This document shows positions 36,901 through 47,290 of a DNA stretch of 64,000 bases, one piece after another. Below the pieces are notes generated by a model that was not told the origin of the DNA, did not search any database, and saw nothing but the letters and a program-made list of their open reading frames with translations. The stretch covers positions 1,054,001-1,118,000 of the forward strand of contig JACATO010000629.1 of NCBI GenBank assembly GCA_018389105.1, written 5' to 3'. This stretch comes from Nautilus pompilius. Taxonomy: Eukaryota > Mollusca > Cephalopoda > Nautilida > Nautilidae. Numbering within the stretch: position 1 is the first letter of the stretch; every line of letters begins with the position of its first letter. The translations under genes were made by a program, and so were the position numbers.

Positions 36901-39689
36901 ATAGATTATAAGAAAACTGGAAAACCCTGTGTGCTAAAACATCTTTCAAGCTAAACTGGAACTTTGATTAAATCACATTAAGGGTCCATTGTGCACAAAC
37001 TGAAGTACTTGCCAGGGGTCCTGATTGGGAAAGCAGATAATGAAATAAACCTGTGCCAGAGAGTCAGAACCCAAAACTGGGAGAAAATTTGTCAGTGACT
37101 GATTACCACATAAAAGGCTGGGAATCGTTAGATAACAGACCACACTTACAACTTTCCACCTGACTAAGTTAAAAATTTAACATTTAAAGAAAAAAACTAA
37201 ACTGGGCACCATAACTAACATTTATAAATGACTTACGTTGTTATGCAAATTTTTTTTTTTTCATTGTTAGAATATTCTTATAATAAAGGACACAAAAATC
37301 CTAGTCCATCTTTTTTGTACCATAGAATTTTTTTTTCATTGTTTGAAACTATTTGTTCTTTTTTATTATGATTTTTTTTGTTTTAAATAACTTTATCATT
37401 GCTTTGTTTTATGACTTTTCCTTTCTGCAAAATTCTAAATGAGCTTGACTGTTTTAATATTTTTTGTGTACACCGATTTCTGTTATTTATGCTTTTTATC
37501 TTTTCTTTGAATGGGCATGTTAATGAGAGCGGTTAGGACGGGTGGAGAATGATTAGCTGGGACTCTCTGTGGTGTTCTTTGACAGGAGAGCCAGGCATTC
37601 CCCTTCTAGTTTGGAAAGTATTGAAAGTTAGAATTTAAGTAAATTCCCTAGAAATGATAGTTAGAGGGTGATTTATTACAAAAACTGTTTTTAGTTATTG
37701 AGTAAATGAAGCCCGATTAATAACAGACTGGAATGCTCCTTTACCATGATTGTAGACATCTAGCCTGGATTTTTAATTTGAAAGTGGTACATTAAAAAGT
37801 TAGTAAACAAGAAAAGAATCTTACTAAATGTTTGATTTTTCTTGATTCCCCCCCCCCAATAGGTGGACATTTTTTGATTAGCTGAAACGAATTGTTTTTG
37901 GATCAAATTGCTATAGCGACAGTATATATTAATAGATTCATAAAAATTTAGTTGTAATCAATTATAGTAAGCGATTTAGCCTAAATGGGATTTTAAATGC
38001 AGGTAGGTTTGTGATTATTGAAAACTAAATTTTTGATTTCTGAGAACCTTCTTAGATGGGACTTTGGTTCGTCATTAAACATGAAACCATTCCATCTAAT
38101 TTGAAGAATTTTAATTGCACCTCTGTATTAACTGTAGTACTGATAACTAAAAAAACACAACATGAAAAACAGATGCTACATTTTATTAAAAAATCATTTA
38201 AAATAATGTAATTTATGTCCATTTTTCTAAATTTATGATTGATGAATATATATTTTTAACAGTAAGACATCTTTTTGGTGCCTTGATTTTTAAAATAGGC
38301 TTCATTTCTTTAGATATTGTTATTCTTATTGTTGTTATTTTTGCTTTATTTTACAACATTGACCCCAAAATTGGGAGACAAACCATTCAAGGTTTTTAGT
38401 TAGTTTTTTTTTTTTTTATTATTGAATTAATTGTAAACTTAATACTATTATGTTGAAACTTACCTGGAATTCACATCCCTCACAATTAAAGAAGTTATAG
38501 GAAAATCTAGATAATATTTTGATATTTTAAAATCTAATCTTTGACCATTGTAGAGATTAGTTAAATGCAGGTAAAAGCTTAACATTAACATGCTAAACCT
38601 ATTGGATTTTATTCATCTTTTTGTGAAGAAATTTCTTCCTTGAAACTTTTCCTCACATTTCTTAATTTCCATCATCATCCTACGCATGATGGATACTCTC
38701 TTTTATGAAACTAGAGAAACTCCATTGCAGCAACCAGAGAAAAGTTTGCTACTTATATATGACATAATGGTATTTGATTTTGGATATTTAATGCTTGAAC
38801 CTTGCAGACAAATTCAATGTATAGCCCCAATTCTCCATCTTCATTCATCAGTAAGCATTATTTCCTACAATTTCCAGTTGTTAACCATTGTGAATGTCTG
38901 CCAGATGGTGAGCCCTTTTATTGATTTTGGTATATAGTTGTCACCCAGGATCAGTCTGTTGCTTAAAACAAAAAAGAAAATGTGTCCATACATTAAACTA
39001 CATTGTTCTATGTCAAATGTAATCTAATATTTTCATTTTATTCGGTAATGAATATATTGATTTATGCAGTTTTGAGAAATATTATTTTATGTCTCTAGGA
39101 CATGAAAAGAGTATATCGTTTCTAAAGAAACAACACAGATGACTACTTCATCTGATATATTAAAATCAGTTTAATAATAAAACAAACAATATAAATCTTT
39201 TAGATTGTGTAAGGGGGGTCAACAGAAGATGCTCTGGTCAAAATGATTCTTTGCATCTTTAGGAGTACATTTTGTTAGTATTTAGGCAGATACAATTACT
39301 GAACCGAAAATGCTTTTGTCTCTAAAATGTTATGCCCTTACATAATGGCCACTTGGATATTCTACTGTTTATTTATATATATATATATATATTTTTTTTC
39401 ACTATTTTATAAAATGCAAAATCTAGAAAGGAAAAAAAAAATGAGTTGGTTCTCTATGTAATAGCTTAACAAACTGGTAGCCATTTGGAACTTTAGCAAA
39501 ACAGAATTTGAGTTGAATCCACTCTGAATTAAAATAATACTTAATTAATTAATAAGGTAAATTTATTAATGAAGTGAAATTGCATGTACATAGTTGATTT
39601 ATTCATTTATTGATGTATTTGGCATCTAAAGGGTTTACATTTACAGCTGATATTGTAATTCAACAAATAAAAACTATTTGTTCAGTCAT
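33978..39689. other. Intronic DNA, mostly unassigned
   Basis: The stretch 33.98-34.13 kb is GC-richer and, on minus, ends toward AAACAACAAGAAG. It may be a retroposon tail into which the 33.4-kb element inserted. The interval 34.54-35.25 kb is also GC-richer, with overlapping open frames on both strands that I cannot assign. The rest (35.5-39.7 kb) is AT-rich with an (AT)n at 39375-39393 and no gene. Confidence 0.35.
35270..35430 (-). mobile_element. Possible Tc1-like transposase N-terminus, decayed
   Basis: On the minus strand MDFKMGHSLTRR is followed in another frame by EISKQLDSPAKTSVRV. These resemble the DFxRGxI and EIAxxLGxSxxTVxRV helix-turn-helix segments of Tc1-like transposases. Similarity is short and broken, so this is a weak call. 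Confidence 0.2.
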
Positions 39690-39930
39690 TGTGTACCCTG
39701 TCTGGAACACTGGCCAGACCGGAAGTGAGACACTACCATGGCCAACATAAAAGTGCCTGGTGTACTCTGGTGTTGGCCGATCTAACAAAAGTTCCTCCTA
39801 TTCATTTTCATATGCGGAGGAAATTCAAGTGGGTGAGAGGTGTGCCAAGCCAAGCCAGTTTCTTCCAAGATTCAAACTCTGACCCTCAACTTTAGCAGTC
39901 AAGTCCAACACTGGACCTCCACACTGCACA
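39690..39930 (-). mobile_element. tRNA-derived SINE copy
   Basis: On the minus strand the head reads GCAGTGTGGAGGTCCAGTGT, then GGACTTGACTGCTAAAGTTG and GGTCAGAGTTTGAATCTTGG (box B), then AAGAAACTGGCTTGG. The head matches the copies at 26.1, 41.1 and 63.9 kb. AAGAAACTGG is shared with the 63.9-kb copy, while the following body differs from that at 41.1 kb, which suggests at least two subfamilies. Confidence 0.75.
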
Positions 39931-41090
39931 AATAAAACTATTTATGCATTTAATGAAATTAAAAATTAGTTTTGTGCATGTTGATCCCATTTGAATGAAG
40001 AATAACTCAGCCTACTGTTTAACACTAAACTTTAGGGATTTGCCTGGCTTGGTATCACCACCACCACCAGATGATGAAATTAAATGTATCAATAGAGACT
40101 CTTTATTGAGCTATAAGTTTTTGTTATCTTTTCTTCTTTCACTCAGTGAATCACAGTAGCAGCCTCTTTTCTCTGCAGGAAAGGGAAAAAAGTTATTTTA
40201 TATGGCATAAAAAGAGGTGAAAGCTGATTGCATGTTCATGGTTTAACAAATGGCTCTTTTCTGATATCATTGCCTCATGCCAATGGACTGCGGGTGCTGA
40301 TGTAAAATTCATCAAGACAATCGCACACAGCACAAACAACTGCTTGCTTCAGTCAGCGGCTAATCATCTCACCTTTGACCTAGGTTTGTCAGCAAGCAAG
40401 GTTAGGCCTAAAGGAGTTGTAATGTTATGAAGTTGATAACAGATACAGTAAAATTCTTGTCCAGAACACTATTATTTAAATGTAGCGCTCGCTTTTTCTG
40501 TGTTCTGCTTATATTTTATGCTGTTTCATTAATCTGACTACTTTTAAGAAATAAACACCGATATGGTGAGAATAATCAGAAAGACTGGTTTGGTTATCAG
40601 TACCAAATGGATTTCCATTACGCCATTACAAAGATTTCTTAAAAGCTGGAGAATGAAGTCTACTCCTTTCAGGGCAGTTTCTGCATGATATTAAATGAAA
40701 GGCATCCCATATTTTAAATAACAAGTTTTACCACTTTCACACATTAGTGATGAGCTTTCATTCTATTTTATTTTATCTTTAATTTTAAGTGAAACACTTT
40801 GAATGTGATGTTCAAGCTTTTCAAACTGCAGTTTTGATATATTTTGGATTATGAACTGCTGATTATTGCCAGCAATGTCGAGGCTGGTAAGATCTTTGTG
40901 TTCAGTATTCAAGATGTCCCCCTCCCTTATTGAAGAGATCAGCACCAGGCATCAATTGGATGTTTGTTATCATGGGATTTTACCGTAGATCCTGAAATGG
41001 ATGAGTAACTTGACAAAAAAGTCACCTTATAGCATGTCTGCAACAATCTGTTCTTACATAGTATTACTGAAAAGTAAATGCCACACAGCC

Positions 41091-41295
41091 ATCGAGACAG
41101 AGACCTGGTGGTAGACTACTGGAGCTCTAAGGTTCAAGGCACGAGTTTGAATCCCAATCAGGACTGGCCTGGTTTGGCGTACCTCCTTTGTTATTCTTCA
41201 ACGGCCAGCTACATGGGTTTTCTTTAAACTCTCTGGTTTCCTCTCACATCTAAATGGTGAAGAATTCTATTAGGGGGCTATGTATAGTAGCCATA
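41091..41295 (+). mobile_element. tRNA-derived SINE copy (best-preserved)
   Basis: The head reads CTGGTGGTAGACTACTGGAG, CTCTAAGGTTCAAGGCACG and AGTTTGAATCCCAATCAGGA (box B). The body reads CTGGCCTGGTTTGGCG, GTTTCCTCTCACATCTAAAT and GAAGAATTCTATTAGGGG. Box A-like GGTGGTAGA and box B spacing fit a tRNA-derived pol III promoter. No poly(A) or target duplication is clear. Confidence 0.8.
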
Positions 41296-42101
41296 CATCC
41301 AAACTTTGTACTATGTTTTTTGTTCAGTTTAGGAAACTGAAGCCAAGGGGATTTCCTTGGTGGATATATTATGTACTAATCCAATGTCAGCATGCCAGTT
41401 CAAAGAAGAAATGCAGCATAAAGATAACCTTGTGGTTCTTTAATGCTACCATTAAGCAACTAGTAAAAATGACTTTTTGCCAAGAGAGTTTCCACTGGAA
41501 CGTTTAGCCAGACCTGTTGTTGACTGATAGCTTTAACTCTTTGCAACAACTACAAGTTTTCTATTTGTTTCATTAGTATGCAAGCCCATTATTATCGCCT
41601 CGGCGGTCAGACCAGGCTACGCATGAAAACTCTTCCACGTTTATGAGACGGAAATCAAAACTGAATTAAACAAACCGACATTTTAGTGTTTCATTCCACT
41701 GTGTTTAACCAGCTAACCACTGCACTATAAAGACAGTAAACAGAGAAATATCATAGCTGTGGACTTGTAGCAAGATATCTTGCACTGATTTTAATAACTG
41801 CTCGGGTCGTTATTTGCAGTGGGCAAGGTTTTTTTAAAGGAGATTTGTGGCACCGTGTCGAGGTAAAACGACTGAAGATCTTTCCTGAATGTTAAATCTG
41901 TTTATTTATTTGCTGTACAATCTAGAAATTCTTTCCCTTTTTATTAAGTGTGTCAGAATATTTTTCAATTACAAAAATGCTATGGATCACCATGACTAGC
42001 TCCAGTCTCTATTTCTAACCTCAAATATTGATCAGTTTATTTGCTTTTCATGAAATCAGGTTTTTAAAGAAACATTAAGTTCTCAAATTGCTGTAAAGAT
42101 T

Positions 42102-42219
42102 TTAACCCTTTGTGTACCATGTCAGTTTTTACATTATTTGCTTGTATATTTAGTTGACACACTTTTCCCAAAACAGGAGGGGTTGAGCTATGTACGAATT
42201 TGTCATTACAGAGGGTTAT
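42102..42219. mobile_element. Candidate TTAA-associated MITE
   Basis: The left end reads TTAA then CCCTTTGTGTACCATGTCA. The right end, reverse complemented, reads ATAA then CCCTCTGTAATGACA. Very short (about 118 bp). The TTAA-CYCTTT style resembles the elements at 9.53 and 21.63 kb. Confidence 0.3.
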
Positions 42220-42288
42220 GCTAATGAGGAAGGTACTGTATGTCACAGCTCCTATGACTCAACCTGTGCTGAGTATGGTTAAGAGAGA

Positions 42289-42310
42289 GAGATATATATA
42301 TATATATATC
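42289..42310. repeat. (GA)n(TA)n short microsatellite
   Basis: AGAGAGAGATATATATATAT, a small compound dinucleotide repeat. Confidence 0.8.
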
Positions 42311-43653
42311 ACTCTTTAACACGAAAATAAGGCTACTAAACAAAGTTTTGCTTTTTTAGTCAACTATGTTATACTGTTTGGGTGGGGGAGTGGAAACCTT
42401 GCTATGCTAATATGTATTTTGTGGATACCTAAGAGTAACAGATTTATCACTAGTTTTTATCTTTTCCTGACAAGTCTGATTTGGTAAGGTATTGATTATT
42501 AATCAGATGAGCAACAACTGCTAGTTCGAATTACATACTTCTATGAAAAGAAGTTTCTTTAGGTATGAGCTGACTGAGTTAGTATCGCTGTAAGCAGATA
42601 ATACAGCGAGGATATTATAAAACTTTTGGGCAATAGCCTTATACTAGGAAATAAATTGCGTTGGGGGCGGATGGGATCACAATCTGTTATCAAAAAACAC
42701 CATTTCTTTTCCAGCTGCAGATAGTTAGCAGCTAAATTACGAGTTTCTAATAACCCCATCTTCATATATATCGTATGGGTGAGACTCTATTCACCAGCCA
42801 TAAGTTACTTTAGTGTACATGGACTGAACTCATTGTGTGGCAGCCAAGATCTCTTGGTTTTAATTCATTAATTTACTTTTAAAAAATTGTACACTATTTA
42901 ATTTCATTAATGATGGTAGCAATGACTGGTGATGTTGATGGAATTTTGGCTACAAGAAGCCACGGAAATCATGTGCATGGCCGTTTTTAAAAAAAAAAGT
43001 TGTTTACTATAGAAGTTTTTCCCGAGATGATTACAGATTATCATAAGCTTTGACTCGGCTTCATTTTGGAAAAAATCTCTTTCTCACATTGAAAACGTGA
43101 TAAAGGCAGACAGACAAAAGCAATGTCCCAAAAACATTTTTAAAGCCTCGCAGTTCATAGTTTTTACAACAGTTTATAAACTATTAACTAGGTAGACAAT
43201 TTTTAACAGTACAAAAGGTGAGAAAGGCAACACGGGAAAGCAACCCATTAATAGTACTAACCCCGTTGTACCACACAAAGCAGTATAAATGACTGTGTTC
43301 CATTTTGCTTCTGTTGGAAGACTTATTTTTTAGTTATGTCTCAAAATGTCACTCCCTTAATGAATACACGAGCAGAGCCATTTTCTTGAATCTCATTTTA
43401 GTATCTTTGAACAAGCCATCTCACTCAAATGTGTGCACCTTAATCTTTATATCTTTTTAGTTGGCGCTGAGATGCAGCAACCACCATTTTTGTATTAACC
43501 ATCATGGCTGTTTGTTATTTCTTCTAAGAATTCTTTGTGCTGTGCTCTGACTTGTTCAATTCTAATTTTTATGGGGGAGGAGACAAATAATCCAGCCAGG
43601 TATTTATTTAATAAGCTCTCTTAACCTCAACAAGGCCAATCCAATTTAAGTTG

Positions 43654-43655
<2 letters not shown>
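42311..43655. other. Intronic DNA, no supported gene
   Basis: No exon, element or recognisable repeat seen. Open frames near 42.56 kb lack any signature. Confidence 0.4.

Positions 43656-43709
<54 letters not shown>
43656..43709. repeat. (ATT)n microsatellite
   Basis: Nearly perfect trinucleotide repeat of about 17 units. Confidence 0.95.
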
Positions 43710-43710
<1 letters not shown>

Positions 43711-44426
43711 TAACGTTTTTCTCTACCCAAAAGTAAAGGAAATAATTGTCTCTAAAACAGAAACTCTGTGGGGCAGCATCTTCAAGCAAATGTTACATTC
43801 ATCAGGGATGTTGAACTGCTGCTGTAGAGAATGATGTTTGAAGAGAATTCTCTTTTAAGTGCATATAATTTAGAACAGTAATACAAAATGGCTTGTTTTC
43901 TGTTGTTTTAAATATTTCTACCTCATACGGATTATGTAAGGAACAGCCCTATTTTTGCGCATTCCGTATACTAATTAAATATTTTGTGTACATGATTTTA
44001 ACCCTGCAATGCATTAAATGTAGTAATTAAAGATTCAGACTAAACTATTTGTAGTTAAGTAGGAAAATGAACTATTTTAATGCGTTATCTTAATGAATTG
44101 AGTCCATAATCCGTGTCGGAAATAATCTGTTTGTTAGAATACTTGGCAGGGGTTGGTAAAGCTGAATTCACTTGAACTTCGGTCATTTACTTTCACTTTG
44201 TTGTCAGGACTCACAAAAAACATTGGGGATTCTTGGAAATAAACTTTTAACTCCATTGGAATTTTGCTTCATTTAATTTTTTTACATTAATAACCAACAT
44301 TTCTTTGTTTTATTAGTAATCTTTCTTCTTTTTTTTTTCATATACAGACACTAGTTTAGAAAAAAGAAAATTACATGTAGAGAATAATTTAATATTATAA
44401 CTTTTCTTGTTAATTTTGGTTGACAG

Positions 44427-44501
44427 GTCCTTCCATGGTTGTGATTCACTACAGACAATTTCCAAAGGTGTGCTGGGGCATTTCGAAATGCTTGACACTC
44501 T
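44427..44501 (+). CDS. LRR exon of a glycoprotein-hormone-receptor-like LGR (exon 4-like)
   Basis: This internal exon is again exactly 75 nt, with acceptor TTTTGGTTGACAG and donor GTAAGT after ACTCT. Phase is 2 at both ends. After one base that completes a CTG Leu codon with the previous exon, it reads SFHGCDSLQTISKGVL then GHFEMLDT. With that Leu as position 1 it is a 25-residue repeat with Phe3, Leu9, Ile12, Leu17, Phe20 and Leu23. It has the same spacing as the repeat at 7281-7355. In TSH receptor the exon 4 repeat also has Leu, not Phe, at position 17. Type A LGRs encode such repeats one per exon in this phase, and the repeats form the curved extracellular hormone-binding domain. The cysteine at position 6 is unusual for a repeat surface. 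The next exons lie beyond what I could recognise. Confidence 0.7.
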
Positions 44502-45787
44502 GTAAGTATTCTGTATAATCTATTGTAATGCCTTTAGGGGAAAAAAAGTTAAAATAACTTTATTTATAATGAAAAATGCATAGTTACATAGCAGGTGCTT
44601 GTTTATTCATATTCCAGAAAAAATAGTACCATTCAAATATGAACATGTTACTTTTTTTCTTTTAAAAGAGCTAATCAGGGCAGGAAAAAATCTAAACCTT
44701 AATGCACTTGTTGGTAGCAGTATTTTAGCTGCTCTTTAGCTAGACTTTGATCTGCACTATCATTTTTCTATATTAGACTTTCTCTTTTACATTTGAAATA
44801 CTTGTTAAAAAATTTCTTTAATGCATTTCATACAAACATTGTTTCTGCATAACAGCAAGATGTTGATGATGCATTATTCACAGGTGGGTTAGTTCTAACT
44901 CTACCTCTCCTCATTAGTTGCGATACATAACTAGTGTGTATCTAGTTTGTCTGTTTCTTTTCTCACTGTGGTATGAAATGCTGCTATTTGTGCAGTATGA
45001 CCTGTTGATTGCTGCATCTGCAACTGTCTTCAATTGGCCAGTGCTTTGCATCTACCCAGGTTTTCATTCTATTGTTCATTCACTGTGGATCATAAAATCA
45101 AACAAACAAACATGATAATATATCTGGAATAAAGATTTCTGATCACTGTTCGAATCAGATTAGTTAGGAATTCAGTTTTGAATTATACTTAGAATTTTAC
45201 TGAAAGTAGCAAAAAGGTTAGAAAAGCTACAGAAATGGGCGGAGGGGGGAAGATGTTCTTCTAAAACCTTACTTTAGTAGTCATCTTGAATATAATTTGA
45301 AGATGACAATGTTTCCAGTTTCTGTGGCTTTCTTTGTTAACAGCAGGCGATCATTTTACAGAGCAGGAAATTGTAAAATCATAAATGTACGACTGTCAGC
45401 ATAATGGTCACTTTGTTGTTGTCATTGTATGCATTCTGTGTGATTTATTCCTTTTCACCCTGGTATAAATCAAAGCACATCCATGACAACCCTAAAGCTT
45501 GCATGAGTTTTGCCATTCAAAATCACTTGAGAATATAATTTGAAATAAGTGATGAGAATAAGTTGGTGAAAGTGTAATAAATTCCATTATACTTAATTGC
45601 TTCTTTCAAATTTCTTTTTTTTATTTTCAAAAAAAAAAGGTTTTAAAAAGCTCGATTCAAATCAGAAGAAAGCATCTCAATCAAAGCGGATTTAAATAGA
45701 ATCTGTTCTGCTGGGTTTCATTGTGACAAATCAGAAATTAGTTTACTAAAGCAACTCAGTGAGTTAATACAGTAAATTATTAATGTA
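44502..45787. other. Downstream intron or gap, no supported gene
   Basis: Presumed start of the next intron after the donor at 44502. The open frame 44918-45115 is unrecognised. I looked for another phase-2 repeat exon and saw none. Confidence 0.4.
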
Positions 45788-46848
45788 TCAGGCCGTTACA
45801 AAAGCTTTGTCGGTTTTTTACCACAACAATGAGATTTCGTATCATTGCTGAACATGAAGTTTATTAATCAAAGTCATTTCTATTACAATCAATACACTTC
45901 TGCCAACAAGTTACAAGTGCATTCATACCATTTTGAAAAAAATCTAGATTAAGGCAGTTTCATTTGCTGCTTGGTTGGAGAAGGATTTCATACAGAAGAA
46001 GCTGTCGAGGTGTTTGAAAAGGTGGTAGTCTGTGGGAGAAAGGTCTGGTGAATTGGCTGAGTGAGGGAGAACTTCGTACCCCACCGTGTTCAGTTTCTGA
46101 AGAGTCACTTTCACAACGCGAGGACGAGCATTGTAGTGGAGCAGGGTTGGGCCTCTTCAATTCATCAATACCGGCTGTCATTGCAAGAGTTTCTGATAAA
46201 CAACATTTAATTCACGACAGTACTTTTTAGCTGTGATGGTTTCTCTAGGTTTTGTTTCTTATGACAAGCGAAGAGCAGATCTCCAATCGACGATTTTATT
46301 GTTGCTCACTCAGTTCGTGAGCCACCCACCTGTCAAGCCGTTTCACCTGACCGATTGCATCAAGATGCCGGGAAACAGTTGCAGTGCCTACAGTCAAGCT
46401 CCTCAGCAATCTCTCGCACTGTTTTTCTTCGACCATCTTCAACTGAGGCTTTCAGACGGCCGTCATCACAGCTGGAAGGACGTCCACTACGTTCCTTATC
46501 TTTGAGGCTGACACCCTCCTGATTGAAACTTTCCAAACCATAGATCTACCATGCACTCACTCGCTGGGTCCTCGCCCCATCCCTGCTTAATGTCACGAGT
46601 CGCCTCGCTCGCTCTGTGGCCCGGTTTGAACTCGTGAAGTGAAATGGCACTAAAATCTTTTCTTTCCGAGCCTCACTCAGAACCCTGAAACAAATATCCA
46701 TTTTATTATTTTTAAAAGGGTAGTTTTCATAATGTATGCCAAAGCACAACGATATGTAACTTATCTACATACACCTTCACAAGCATGAGAAAGATGAATC
46801 CCAAATTAACATAAGATAAAAACTGACAAAACTTTTGTAACGACCTGA
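45788..46848 (-). mobile_element. Older mariner relic, internally shortened
   Basis: TA-flanked ends share TCAGGYCGTTACAAAAG and TTTGTCRGTTTT as inverted repeats. The minus strand carries transposase pieces KTVREIAEELD (N-terminal half) and LLHYNARPRVVKVTLQKLN, then SPDLSPTDYHLFKHLDSFF, the style of the Hsmar1/SETMAR (cecropia) subfamily (HDNARPH...SPDLSPTDYH). The middle Asp of HDN is Tyr here. At 1061 bp it is shorter than the usual 1.3 kb, so part of the transposase gene is missing. The remainder has several stops and frame changes. Confidence 0.88.
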
Positions 46849-47097
46849 TACATTCACTCGTATTTAATTGTATTCCAAACATTGTAAATTTCATTTAACT
46901 ACTACTGTTGTACCAAATCAATCAAGTGGGTTGAAGGCCATTTTAATCCGTTAATTACTTTTAGCCTCCAAGGAAAATCAGTTCTTTTCTTGTTTGATCT
47001 GAGACTTGTAACTAACACAGGGCTTCGCCATTCTTCATTAGCAAGCTAAGCTGACATTGTCTCTCTTTTGCATTCAAGTAATTATCACTCAACTGTC

Positions 47098-47290
47098 TCG
47101 GGCTGCCCCTGTGTAGGGTGTGAGTTTGAAGCACCAGCTCAATTATCATACCTCTCTGGCATGTTTTCTTCTTCGCCATCTGGCCATGAAGGCTTCTTCC
47201 CACATCTAAAAATGAAGAGTTCTAGTAGGGTTTTCTTGGTTCATGTGGTAGCTCTTTACCGACTCTTTGACCACAGATCAAGAGCTTCTA
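47098..47290 (+). mobile_element. tRNA-derived SINE copy
   Basis: GTGAGTTTGAAGCACCAGCT at the box B position is followed by CCTCTCTGGCATGTTTTC, CCACATCTAAAAATGAAG and AGTTCTAGTAGGG, matching the body of the 41.1-kb copy. The tRNA-like head is more decayed. Confidence 0.6.

Larger units (their letters stand above)
7356..44426 (+). other. Long intron between two LRR exons (inferred)
   Basis: If the exons at 7281-7355 and 44427-44501 are neighbours, this is a single 37-kb phase-2 intron: GTGAGT at the left end and TTTTGGTTGACAG at the right. Joining the exons restores a CTG Leu codon and two consecutive 25-residue repeats. It carries most of the mobile elements listed below. I saw no further phase-2, 69-78-nt exon inside by eye, but one could have been missed. 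Confidence 0.5.
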
